Source: Alitta virens (Eukaryota; Annelida; Polychaeta; Phyllodocida; Nereididae). Taken from it: DNA of 64,000 nt. The position numbers were made by a program, and so were the translations under genes. The notes below the pieces were generated by a model that searched no databases, had not been told where the DNA came from, and saw only the letters and a list, made by a program, of their open reading frames with translations. The stretch lies in assembly GCA_932294295.1 (NCBI GenBank), contig OW028574.1:13774215-13838214 (forward strand), read 5' to 3'. This document shows positions 1 to 17,273 of this stretch, one piece after another (within the stretch, counting starts at the first letter, position 1; each line of letters opens with the position of its first letter).

Positions 1-902
1 ATAATTAAAATTGCTAGGTTTAGTAACTATCAGGCACATTATATATATATTTTTAAATATATAGAAGCTTTTTTCCCTTTTCTCTTTGTGAATGAATCAA
101 CCAAGGTATACATTGATACGGCGGTCCTGAAAGCCTACTCTGAGCTGTATCAGCATTTGCCTGATATATATAATCATTATGACATGTTGTCAATCAACCT
201 AGTTTTGACAAATAACAAACAGACTTCACACTTTCCCTTTGAGTTAATCTGATTGTAGATAGGAGCCGCAACACCTTTGATCTGATAAGTCGTATCAGCA
301 CTGTTTTCACACCTTTGTGCCCAGAATCCCCGCACCCTGGGGAACCTAGATTTACCACTGATGTCAACCCTATCTCTGAAGGGGGCGGAGCTTGCCAAAC
401 CCCATCTTTGTTAGATGCTGATGAGCAATGGACAGTTTGCACAAGTGTTTCCTCAGTACATTCCACCACTTCAAAGCACTAGAATGAGATATTTTCAGCC
501 CATTGAGCTCAAGATTGTCATCTAAACGAGTTCAAATCAATCAAGTCCAAACACAGATGTTGCTCCACTGTTCAATTGCTTGCCATGAAAATTGTTTCAT
601 TTCATGTGGTAGATTCAATCTCTCTCACCAGCCCTTCCATCTTACTCTTTAAACAATGCACAATTGAAAGATTCGAAGGAAAGTAGTAAAGTTGGCAACC
701 GTAAGTGAATTAGGCTACTAAAATAGCCACTAGGATACTAAAATTACCACATCAATTTTTTATTTTTTTTTGGTGGATAGACTTCTTCCGTGCGTTTCGC
801 TTTTTAAAGTGTAGCTATAAATATTAAATATCATGCCAAAACAAATTGTGAGACTTTTTATAGAGTACCTATTTGAAGGTTCATAATTTGAAATAAGCTT
901 AC
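1..902 (-). other. Start of TRIM9-type intron 1; no gene seen
   Basis: This stretch follows the splice donor of the TRIM9-type exon on the minus strand, so it should be the beginning of that gene's first coding intron. I see only AT-rich sequence and short incidental reading frames, with no recognisable exon or repeat family. The later exons of the gene (coiled coil, COS box, FN3, SPRY in the family) must lie beyond the left edge. Confidence 0.6.
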
Positions 903-1721
903 CTTCTGGGATTTGCACATAGCCCCCAAGGGCTGCACATCATGGTTGATATGTCGACCATCCTGGACACACACACAACAGACTGTAGTCTTGCACAAAA
1001 CACAGTACAGGCTGATGTTCTCATCGACATGCTCACTGCACTTGGAATCCTTGCTCTTGTGTTTTGCCCTCAGAAGGACCTTGCCCTCAGATGGGGCCAC
1101 CAGATTGTGCAGAGCCAGAGGTCCTCTGTCAGGATGACAATTTTCTTTGCATTCATCGCAATAAAACACTTCACATTGTTCACACATTAGGTTGGCAGGA
1201 GAACTCTTGGTTTCGCACAATTGGCAATGGACAAGTAGGTTTTTATTTTCCACATATTTGTCCACGATAGACTCCAGAACGCGATTCTTGGGCAGGCCGT
1301 TGGCTCCTTGATCATCCAGGTAGATGTTGCGCTTGCAAGACGGGCAATTAATTCCAAGCGAATTTCCTTGCAGGATGTGGAAAAACTGTGATCCAAAACT
1401 AGGAGTACCAACGTATGAATTAGGCCTGGAGCTGACAACCACTCCAGAATCAGTCTCTGACATTAAACTAAGTTTATCCACGTCCAGGGGATCCAGGTCG
1501 GTGCTGCCGCCGCCCCCACTGCCCTGGCTGCTCCCGTCCTCGGATCCCGCTTGATCTTGAAGTTGCTGGGCCGGCATTTGGGCATTGACAGCGCACTGCA
1601 GACACACAGAATGGGAGCAGGGAAGTAAAACTGGATTAGTGTAAAGCCGTCGACAGATCGGACACTTCAACTCCTCCTCCATGGCAAGGAAACTAACTTC
1701 TGTCACCAGTTCGGTGCTCAA
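903..1721 (-). CDS. TRIM9: TRIM9/TRIM67-type E3 ubiquitin ligase, first coding exon (partial)
   Basis: This exon encodes 273 residues beginning MSTELVTEV and ends at a splice donor (CAGAAG|GTAAGC) at 903. A RING finger starts at residue 20 (CPIC, then CSHSVCLQC). As in TRIM9 and TRIM67, the RING is split by a long Ser/Gly/Asp-rich insertion before its last cysteine pair (CPSC, about residue 126). Two B-boxes follow: B-box 1 from CQLCETK, B-box 2 from CSEHVDENISLYC. The first coding exon of TRIM9 covers the same domains. Vertebrate TRIM9 is a neuronal ligase acting in netrin-dependent axon guidance and vesicle fusion. Invertebrates usually have one gene for the TRIM9/67 pair, so the symbol covers both. 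Coiled coil, FN3 and SPRY exons lie outside the window. It is transcribed away from L2HGDH from a 200-bp shared promoter. Confidence 0.93.
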
Positions 1722-1921
1722 CTAGTGAATGAATACACCACGTTGCTCTGTTTGTGTTCGGACGCCAGAACTTTTGGCGCATGCGCATTTTGCTCAGCAG
1801 GTGCCCGTAGTTTTCAACGTCACCACCAGGGTCTACAAATCTCACGCCACCTGGGGAGTTTTTCAACTGTGGTTGAGTCCTTGAAAAATGATCAAAATGA
1901 AAAGAATGATCAGATAACAGA
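1722..1921. promoter_or_regulatory. Bidirectional promoter between TRIM9-type gene and L2HGDH
   Basis: Only 200 bp separate the two divergent start codons (1721 on minus, 1922 on plus). The interval contains the palindrome GCGCATGCGC at 1777-1786, which matches the core of the NRF1 binding site common in CpG-type housekeeping promoters. No TATA box is evident. Both 5'UTRs must lie inside this short stretch unless non-coding exons exist elsewhere. The promoter role is inferred from spacing and motif. Confidence 0.6.
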
Positions 1922-4900
1922 ATGGCACTGAAACAGTCGGTCAGTGGTGTCTGCCGCTGCAAAAGTTTCCTTAGGACACTCCCATACTTAAATGGAGGCC
2001 TGTCAACGACTGTATGTGCTTCATTCAGCCAGAAGAGACGACTTTCATCAGAAGTGCCTGAGTAAGACCACACAATTTGTTGTGTACGAAGCAATGAAAA
2101 TATGAGTTAACTGTTAACATCATTGGTATACTGTTGCTATATGACTGTACTATAATGCATACTTTTTGTTAATTGCTTGTATTTTAGAATGCAATTGCAT
2201 GACAGTATATTAGTGCAAACATAATCAATTCCTAATTCCAGTTCCAATACTGTAAATTAAATAGTTTTTGTAATCACGAATCACAGATGATCCACTGTAG
2301 ATCTGTTCATATTGCATTATTGGTTTAAGAAAAACAGAGTGTTCACACACACACACACACATATTTATATATACATGTTGCATGCTCTTTTCTTCAAATG
2401 TATTAGTTTCACACAACCCTATACTTTTTCAGATCTGATATCCCTAAGTATGATATAGTTATCGTTGGCGGAGGTATTGTTGGCCTGGCTACAGCAAGGG
2501 AATTAATAATCAGATATCCGCAGCTGAAGTTTGCAGTGTTAGAGAAGGAGAATGTTTTGTGTATGTTCAAATTGCATTTATATACAAATTTAAAAAAAAA
2601 AAAAATTATATTTTTAATGTGAAGTTGCATTGCAAGTCATGATTAATGAATTAAATATTTTACTGGCTTTTATAAAAAAAAACCAGGGTGTAATAATTAA
2701 GCAACTTCTTACCCATCTCTAATAGAGACTGGTATCTTTTGTAGACCAGCTTCTAATAAGTTCTAATTGAGAAAATACAAAAATATGAATATTGGAAAGA
2801 TAAGTCTGAATATAAATGAGTTATCTCAGACTCAAATAGGATCAGTTTTCCTGTATTTGTCATGAAAAAAGCAGCCACCATTATACGAAAAGTTGTGATA
2901 ACTAACAAGAATTAATGGGTCCTAACATTTGTAATAAACTTTACTGTGACCAATATTTTTTATTTGCAGCTGCCCACCAGAGTGGTAACAACAGTGGCGT
3001 AATTCATGCAGGAATCTATTATACCCCGGGAAGCCTTAAAGCTAAATTGTGTGTGGAGGGACTACGTCTATCTTACAAGTATCTTGATGAAAATAATATA
3101 CCATACAAGAAATGTGGAAAGGTTAGAATGACAGCTCAATTCAGTTACATTTTACTATTACAGCTGATTTTATGACCTTGGCAAACTGGTGACAGATGCC
3201 CTAGTTTAGCCTTACTTGACCCATTTCTTGTATGCAGGCTCTTTTATCATATATATATCACACTTATAGTGAAATAGCACAATTCAGTTTTAAGTTGAAA
3301 ATGCCATTTCATCTCATGACTAAGCAATTTTTTGTTACAGCTGATTGTTGCTACAGAGGAAGAAGAACTAGGCAGATTGAATGTCCTTCATGAACGAGGT
3401 ATCAAAAATGAAGTCCCAGGCCTCAGACTGGTTGGACCTGAAGAAATCAGGGAAATTGAACCATATTGCAAGGTAACTGAAGCTCCATTTCAGTCATTTG
3501 CCTTTTTAATTTCAGATGTTTGAAAGGTTTAAAGTCTCGTTTATAGTTATTACAATGTTAACAATTGTTAAACAATTCCACAGGGAATTAAAGCATTGCA
3601 TTCCCCAGAAACTGGAATTGTTGACTGGGGCGTGGTTACCAAGTCGTATGGAAAAAATTTCCAAAAGATGGGAGGAGACATTCACTTGAACTTCAAGGTC
3701 AAACAGTTCAAGGAATCAGCTGACCCTCAGTACCCAGTCACTATTGTAGGAAGCAATAATGTAAGTGCAGGTATCGCGTACCATCTTATGTGAGCTTATC
3801 AATTTGAAGCCAACTAAATTTGTCATGTCATAACATTATCGTGATTATGGAACCCTATTGTTTGTTCCTGCAGAATGTGTTCTTCATGGACATGGTGGTC
3901 CAAGCAAAGCATGTAATAACATGTGGAGGGCTGTACTCTGATAGACTTGCTCAGATATCGGGCTGCAACCCAGAACCAAGAATAGTGCCATTCCGTGGGG
4001 AGTATTTGTGTTTGAAACCAGAAAAATCTCATTGGATCAGAGGCAACATTTATCCAGTAAGTCTACCTTGTAGGTTAAACAAACAAATTAAAGATTTAAC
4101 TAAATTCTTAAGTCTGAAGTATAACTAATTAAGCCATTTGCATACTTCAGGTGCCAGATCCCAAGTTTCCATTCTTAGGGGTTCACTTTACACCTCGTGT
4201 AGATGGCAGCATCTGGCTTGGTCCCAATGCAGTGCTCGCCTTCAAGAGAGAAGGTTATAAGCTCCAACAGGTCAATTTAATTGACCTCCTAGATGCACTG
4301 AGTTTCAGTGGATTACGTAAACTTGTGTTCAGAAACATACCATATGCTGTCGGAGAGTTGTACAGAGGCATTAACATTGCGGCTCAAGTGAAACAGCTTC
4401 AGCGATTTGTGCCTGAATTGTCAGTTGCTGATGTCACTCGGTAAGTTACATTATACTTAATTTTTTTATACAGCAACCTTACACAAATGTAACAGCCGCA
4501 AACACTGATAAGGTATTCAGACCACAGTGACAGAGCATTAGAGGTACTGTAAATGTTGTTGGAACTGGGTTTTGTAGGAAGTATATATATCATGTTTATT
4601 CACACTCGAAATGGGTTTTTACAATGTATTGGCATAAAAAATTAATTAATTTGAAGTGAATTTATTTTATTTTAAAAATATTTCAAGAGGTTGGAATCAC
4701 CCAGAAAAGACTAAATTCTAGACCGACAACTTTTCAATGGCGTCCAAAATACCTCTATAAATTGTTTCAGGGGCCCAGCAGGAGTTCGAGCTCAAGCATT
4801 GAGTGCCGATGGAAGTTTAGTTGACGACTTTATATTCGACAGTGGCGAGGGAGACACAGGACAAAGAGTGATCCATGTCAGAAATGCACCCTCTCCCGCA

Positions 4901-4966
4901 GCCACTTCATCTCTTGCCATCGCCAAAATGATAGCTGACAAAGCCAAAGAGCAATTTCAGCTATGA
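1922..4966 (+). CDS. L2HGDH: L-2-hydroxyglutarate dehydrogenase, mitochondrial
   Basis: Eight exons join in frame to 465 residues: 1922-2061, 2433-2560, 2970-3121, 3341-3472, 3584-3760, 3874-4056, 4151-4440, 4771-4966. Human L2HGDH has 463. The enzyme is an FAD-dependent mitochondrial dehydrogenase that oxidises L-2-hydroxyglutarate, a metabolic-repair substrate, to 2-oxoglutarate. Exon 1 encodes an Arg/Ser-rich presequence without acidic residues until its end, typical of mitochondrial import. The dinucleotide-binding motif VGGGIVG is at residues 58-64. Conserved blocks include [42 protein letters not shown] and [10 protein letters not shown] near the C-terminus. It converges on EIF4A3, with an AATAAA signal near 5104. 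All exon phases agree, so it looks intact. Confidence 0.97.
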
Positions 4967-5406
4967 AGAGTATAAATGAGTATACTAGAATTGAACAGCT
5001 AGCACTAACAATAGGCTAGATTTACTTGAAACCTATCAGTATCACATCCAGTGACACTTGTCCATTTTAACAACCAGTGATTTTTTATATTTACTGCGAT
5101 TTTAATAAATTTAAAATACAGAAATTAGCTGGTTGTTTTGCATAAGCTTGGGTGAGCTGACATAAGCCCATATGTTTTCATACCTAGAATGGTGAAAGTC
5201 TTAGCCAATGATTCTGACAAAATTCTCAACACAAATATTCACTAAAACATGTTTAATAAATTTTGACAATATACACAATTTATACAATATTAAAATGAAT
5301 GGAAATGTGAGGCAATTTCTAATGTACACTTACAAATGACCCAAACACGATTTTATGACCCACAGGAAAGTAAAAACTTTGTGCCATCCCCCCAAACGTT
5401 ATCCTC
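4967..5406. other. Convergent 3'UTR interval of L2HGDH and EIF4A3
   Basis: The stop codons of the two facing genes are 440 bp apart. An AATAAA hexamer near 5104 would end the L2HGDH transcript about 140 bp after its stop. The remainder is probably EIF4A3 3'UTR on the minus strand, where an ATTAAA variant can be read near 5250. No coding signal is seen. Confidence 0.55.
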
Positions 5407-8400
5407 TTAAATTAGATCAGCAACTGAAAAGAGAGAAATAAAGAAATAATATATTTGTGAACATTTTCCTTATTTAAAAATTATGCATGTTAGATGTCAT
5501 AAAAATAAAAAATTGAATAGAGAAAAACTTACCATTCATTGGCATCTCATCAATCTGTGTAGAATAGTACTGTTCAATATCCCTCAAAATTCTGATGTCA
5601 TCATTTTTCACAAAGTTGATGGCCACACCCTTACGTCCAAATCGACCTGATCGACCAATCCTGCAAAAATTAATTAAAATTAAATTTGCAAGAAGTACTT
5701 AAAACACTTTGAAATATCAGATAACATGTCGTTAGTAAAAGCAACCATATGCAAAAATTACTAGTTATATCAAGTGAGGACAGAGTATACGAGTTTCTAA
5801 TAAAGATTACATACCTGTGAATGTACAGCTCACGATTGTTTGGAAGGTCATAGTTGATAACCAAAGAAACTTGTTGCACATCAAGACCTCTTGCCCACAC
5901 ATCTGTTGTGATCAGTACTCGGCTGAAAGTCAATGAAAATTACTATGTTAAAACCAGATTAAAGTGTTAGAGAAAGTGGATCAAATTTTCAGTATTAATG
6001 TAGCTAGGTATTCATTATTTTCTGTCCTTACCTGGCTCCTGATCTGAACTCTTTCATGATGGTATCACGTTCCTTCTGTGGCATGTCTCCATGCATAGAT
6101 GAAACTGTGAAATTGGCTTCTCTCATCTTTTCTGTCAACCAATCAACCTGTAACCAGTACGTTGTTCATTTTAATACATTATCATTTACAACAGAGACGT
6201 CAAAGTATAACTCGTCATAAACATTCCACACCTCATGGCAACATTTTAGTCACCGAGTAATTACCTTTCGTTTTGTGTTGCAAAATATGACGGCTTGTGT
6301 AATGGTCAGGGTGTCATAGAGATCACACAAAGTGTCAAACTTCCATTCCTCCTTCTCCACAGCTACGAAGAACTGTTTGATACCCTCAAGTGTCAACTCA
6401 TCACTGTGAACGCAGAAAAATATAATGAAGTTAGGCTAATTTGGGATCAGTCATATTAGAGAATTTTACCAGTAAGTCTAATGGTTGACTTACGCTCATC
6501 ACTGAACGCAAGACAAAAATATCGTCAATTTAGGATCTCTCGTATATTAAAAAACTTCACCAGTAAGTCTGATGGTCAACTAAACGTACCGTTTGACAAG
6601 GATGCGAATTGGGTCAGTCATGAATTTCGATGTCATCTCCAAGATTTCATGAGGCAGTGTGGCAGAAATCAGCAAAACTTGTGTAGCTGGGGGAAGGTAT
6701 CTGTACACATCATAGATTTGTTCCTTGAAACCTGTTAAATGGTGACAATGTATTTGATTTAGTTCAAAAGCCAACACTATGAAGAGGCATTAAAAACTGG
6801 AATAGAACTCAGTAAATGGCTTCCAATGCTTTTTTTTTCTTTACCTTTGTTCAACATTTCATCAGCCTCATCAAGAATCAACATCTTTATGGAACGTGTT
6901 CTCAAATTTCGTCTTCTGATCATGTCTGAAAAATGGCAATATGACACAAATTGATATAATATAAGTTTTATACAATCTCAAATTTTCACAACCTCATTAT
7001 GAATATTGGCCGTTTCAACATATCAACTCACCAAATACTCTGCCAGGTGTTCCAGAAACTACATGTTGTCCATAATCAAGTTTTCTGATGTCCTCTCCGA
7101 CATTTGTTCCTCCAATGCAAGCATGACACTGAACACTCATGTAATCACCAAGAGCCAATATAACCTGTAAACAAATACGCAGTGTTAATACATTCTATTT
7201 AGACATGGTTCATTGGATTATTAACGCTACATAGTGCTAACCAACACATTCCCACTGCTTTTTGGCCCCTAATAGAACTTGGAAAATGTTTTCTTAACTA
7301 TGCCAGGGGGACCTTTTAAAACTCTCCCTGTGAGCCTATAGGACCATAGATCTTATTTTGCAATAAATATTGAAAATAGAAACTATTTTCTCAGCAAGTG
7401 ATAGGCATTACTGGTGCACAAGATTGTGATTATGTCTCAGAAACTATTGTCTTAGAATCTTTAATTTTTTTCAACAAATTACATGATGCTTGAAACTGTT
7501 AAATTCCACACAATATGTGCCAAATTAAAGGTGTGCAGACGAAACGTCTATACTCTATATGCAAAAATGTCAACACCAAAAACAGCTACATGACTTTAAT
7601 CAAAACGTCAACACCAATTTTCAGGAAATTACCAAAACATCAACAAGGTTTATTGAGCCTTAACCAAAAGGTCACATGCTTTTTCAGTAATTAACCATAA
7701 ACTCTACAGTGCCTTTTTCCGGGCAACAATGTTACCAAAACAGCTACAGCCCAATTACATCAAAATAGCTCCAGTGTTATGTTGAACTACTCTTGGGGCG
7801 AGTTGTGAAGTGTCAAGCTTTACTCAGGTATTAAACATCAATTAATTGCAATTGCAGGTCAATTGATTGCCATCAATCGTACCTTCAATGGCGTGTGATC
7901 GTGGCTTCTTTGTTTTCGTACCTACACTTTGTTTTATATAATGAAAGATGTTCAATGACACAAAGTTTGTGTATTGATCTTGTCGTCATGGAAAGTGTAG
8001 CCGTTTTCGGACATGACTTGTAGCTGCTTTAGACATAGGGTTGTTGACGTCTTGGTAATCAATTCATTGTAGCCTTTTTGGGAATACCATAAGATATTGT
8101 AGCCGTTTCTGGCCGCAGCTGTTTTGATTGGCACTCAAATTAAACAGTACACATTAATGCACAAGTCTCAATAAGATATTTCATCTAATCACCTTCTGAA
8201 TTTGTGTAGCCAATTCACGAGTTGGTGACAAAATCAGTGCTTGCGTTTCTCTTATCTGTGTGTCGAGTGACTGGAGGATTGACAATGAAAATGTAGCAGT
8301 TTTTCCTGTTCCAGACTGGGCTCTGAAAAAAATATATATTTATTAGATATCTTTTTAATGCCACATCATCATACTCAACACAAAACAAAATTAATATTCC

Positions 8401-8960
8401 TAAATCCATGAATTTGCAACCTAGGCAACACTGCTTAAAAAGTTAGTTACTACTTACTGTGCAATTACGTCTCTCCCTTTCAATATTGGTTTAATCGCCC
8501 TCTGTTGGATTGCTGATGGTTTTTCAAAACCTGGAAAAAGACAGAACACCGGTTGAGCGAAAATAGGGAAGCAACAACACACCCAAGTTAGTAGTGATAC
8601 AATCATAACACAATGCGTTAAGTACCATGAATTATCTATATGATCCACAAGTGGATTTATTGCAATTTACAAGCATTTTATATCCACATTTTCAGCCAGA
8701 TATCGATTCATAACTTCTCGATTTTTCAAATATTTCTCAACTTAAAAATTTCGGAATTACAGAATTTGCGTCTCATCCACGTTGTCACTACATCGGTAAA
8801 ATAAGCTGAAATACTGACCATATGCGTATATCCCCCGAAGCAGGTCTTCCCTGAGACCCATATCATCAAATGTTGGGGTAACTTCGACTTCTTCACTTGT
8901 TTCAAATTCCACATTTCGCAGATCTTCTGACATCGTCTGAACACGCCGTGACCCCGCCAT
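5407..8960 (-). CDS. EIF4A3: eIF4A-III, DEAD-box RNA helicase of the exon junction complex
   Basis: Eleven exons on the minus strand, in transcript order: 8819-8960, 8458-8530, 8193-8322, 7032-7164, 6845-6925, 6590-6731, 6265-6403, 6032-6147, 5815-5922, 5533-5660, 5407-5423. They give 402 residues; human has 411. eIF4A3 clamps spliced mRNA as the ATP-dependent core of the exon junction complex. Motifs run in order: Q motif [10 protein letters not shown] (48-57), motif I AQSGTGKT (73-80), PTRELA, TPGR, DEAD (178-181), SAT, VIFCNT, RGLDV, HRIGRSGR, and the C-terminus VADLI. The VEFETSEEV and YCRYLPP-like (VYRYLPP) segments mark eIF4A3 rather than eIF4A1/2. The start MAGSRR was preferred over an upstream in-frame ATG at 9014 because it lies in an AAAATGGCGG context. 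The last coding exon holds only five and two-thirds codons. Confidence 0.97.
7530..8135. mobile_element. Foldback-like element 1, in EIF4A3 intron 3
   Basis: Two inverted arms contain many degenerate copies of a short motif. The left arm (about 7561-7775) repeats AAAACAGCTACA or AAACGTCAACA. The right arm (about 7990-8132) repeats the complement, TGTAGCCGTTTT or TGTTGACGTCTT, at spacings of roughly 22-30 bp. The element is flanked by a perfect 9-bp direct repeat CAAATTAAA at 7521-7529 and 8136-8144, as expected of a target-site duplication. The ends match imperfectly as inverted repeats. No transposase is encoded. Its 606 bp make up much of the intron. Confidence 0.72.
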
Positions 8961-9120
8961 TTTGGATGCCCAAGAGATATTGCCGAGAACGTCCGCTAGA
9001 GGTCTCTTATGCATGTGAAATTGAGCAAAGAATATGTACCAAGAAGCGCCACTCCCTATGCTTCACCTCCTTTTCCCAGCATGCATAACACGCCGGAGTT
9101 CTTTAACGCCCCTAGTGGAT
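8961..9120 (-). promoter_or_regulatory. EIF4A3 start region, probable promoter
   Basis: The sequence just upstream of the EIF4A3 start is the least AT-rich of the surrounding 2 kb. The start codon lies inside CAAAATGGCGG, a match to the YY1 element often found over start codons of TATA-less genes. No TATA box is apparent. The promoter assignment is an inference from position and composition. Confidence 0.45.
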
Positions 9121-11645
9121 AAAATACGGACAAAGTGCACCCTTCCATCGGTCGTTTCATCTATTTGATGTTTAAAATAAATAAGATCTATCATTATCCC
9201 AATTTCAGTGCCTTAATGAGCGAATGTAGCAACATATTATATACCACAGTTTTACAAGCATTAGATCTGAACACTACGTAGGCTTATCATGTCAAATGAC
9301 GTCGTAATCGGTCAGTAAGATGTCATTCAATTGAGGCAATTGTTCTCTGTTCGTGACATCATCAGCTTGGTTAACAATGCACCTCCTTTTTCCTAGTGCG
9401 TCCTACTTACGAGAGTGCGTGTTCTTGGTACATCTACTGTAACCATCAAACATAACTTCTTCTTTTTTTTTGCGAGTAAGATATGTGCACCATGTTTTGG
9501 TATTTTTATTACGCATCAGTGCTGTTGATGTCATTAACATTAGAAGTATAGTGCTGTCCGCTATTAAGTATCCACTTATGTAAAGCTGCACTCCAGATTC
9601 GCTAGCAACCTTAATTATTAACACCTACTTCTCTATGGCAATGAAAAGTAAAAACGAAAATACCTTTGTATCTGGCAGAATATCAATACTTTTATTTGTT
9701 TACATGTACAATCAGCACTAAAGGCCATTATAAATCATAGGAAAAGTTCAAAATGTAAATTACAATCTTTAAACAATGTTTCAGACAAGTTACACAAAAA
9801 AGAAAAAAAGCACTATTGATAAATTTTGTTTGTCAGAAAAATCTTTAATGAGAATGCCCCATACCAATGTGATTTACATACTCTTACTATGATGGGACCT
9901 TTCTCAAATATTTGAATGAAACCTTTGATTGACCAGATTTGATGAAGTACACCACATAACAAAGTTTTAGTCTGGCTGCTGTTTGAACAAAACATGACAC
10001 CATTTCTAATTACTATTAAAACGTTCCCATAATCAACAGCAAAGGTTAAAACACAACATGAAAGTGACATGAAATTTATCCACATATGGATAAATTCCTT
10101 GCTATATTCTCAATAACTTTTAAAATCTGCCTAACTGCAATTTAATGACACATATCTTGCCAAATATTCTGCTTTAAAAAAAAAAAAAATCTGCATGTAA
10201 ATGTATACAATCAGTACTACTTAATTTATTTATAGAGCCAACCAGGTAAAACGAAGTCCTACAAGTCAAGAGAATTACTAAAGAAGTATGAAAAACAAGT
10301 AAACCACCCACACAGAAAGACATCATAACCTCAACATTTTTTGTCATGTTTGCGTACATTACACAATATATATTTTTTTCAATCATGGACTTCACCCTTC
10401 ACTATTATGTAACCCGGGTATATCCCTTGTCGTGCATGAGGGTTTTACATTGACACAATGTATTATACTGCCATCAGATTATTTACATTTCACAAAACAG
10501 CGACACATTGGTCACAATATTTAAATGTAATACCAATATATCAATACACTTGTAATTGGAAAAGGACAAAATACAGAAGAAATATTGATGCAAAATGTCC
10601 AAAAGTATCTACAAACCATTAAGTGAAGTACAAGCAGTGGACACATGATGGGGACAGATTTCAAGATCACTTGACGGAAATTACAAAAAAAAGTAAACAT
10701 ATTTGTATCCTGCGTTGCCAGTATTATAATAAAATTTGATATACACATCAAGTAATAAAACGTGCACATGGAAAGCATACAGACACTGCTGTAATGCACA
10801 AAGAAAGGAAAAGAAACCTTATTTGGTACCAGCTTAAAACGACACAGTCTAGTGAGGCAAGATATGTTGTGTGCTTCTCAGCAGCAATGGCAGGGTGGTC
10901 CCTCTCATGAGAAACACTCATCTATGCGTTCTATGTCAGTCTAACTAGCAATGTAACAATCCACCCCCCACCCCATCCCCCTAATAGTAATAATCACAAC
11001 AAATGAACAATGACATGATGATGAAACATGGAGAGAAGAGTCAGCATACTACAAAGTTTGGTAGGGAAGAGTTACAAATCACGTAAAGCACTTGATGGCA
11101 ACGCTGTTAAGGTCACCACTAAGATCTGTTTCAAAAGGTCACTGGAAGTTTTGAAAGGTCACGGAGGTCATCTGCAGTTCACATGGCAACGTGGAGTAAG
11201 ATGAGGTCAGGATGGGCACACAGGAAGAAATGCGGTGCAAAAATGTCAATTTGGCATGCATGGTTTTCGTAGTCACCATATATAAAAGTTTCTTCTTGAT
11301 TTTTGCTTCCCTCCTATAACTTTCTCTTCCAAAACATCCAATCTGAAAATGTCACCAACCGATGAAGGGTGACAAAAGCAGATCAGCAGCCATGTCAACA
11401 CAGCTTGAGCACACAGGACTGGGTTGAAAGGTGGTCACTCAATAATCCATCCTGGCTACAGGGTTTCTCTTTTATTCATGCCATTTCATGCCATTGACTC
11501 CACTACCTGTAAACATGCAAAATATGACATATAACATGACTAAAACATTCAAGCATATTTGAATTTGACGTCTTTGCTATCAGTAATACCAGAACACAGC
11601 ATTGTGTCAGTCTAATACTTACTTCATTTAGATTAATACAGCCAT
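9121..11645 (-). other. Probable long Rap1 3'UTR; no gene seen
   Basis: About 2.5 kb between the EIF4A3 start and the Rap1 stop, AT-rich with only short random reading frames. On the minus strand an AATAAA hexamer can be read near 9690 (plus TTTATT), so a Rap1 3'UTR of about 2 kb is plausible. Just after the stop there is a well-formed intron: donor GAA|GTAAGT at 11622, acceptor TTTACAG|GTAG at 11507. It would be a 116-nt 3'UTR intron only 23 nt past the stop. Confidence 0.5.
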
Positions 11646-17251
<5,606 letters not shown>

Positions 17252-17273
17252 CTTTGATTAAAGGCCTGAGGAC

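Noticed and set aside
8757..9014. Upstream ATG (9014) as EIF4A3 start
   Set aside because: It would add 18 residues not seen in the family; the ATG at 8960 has the better context and gives the usual length.
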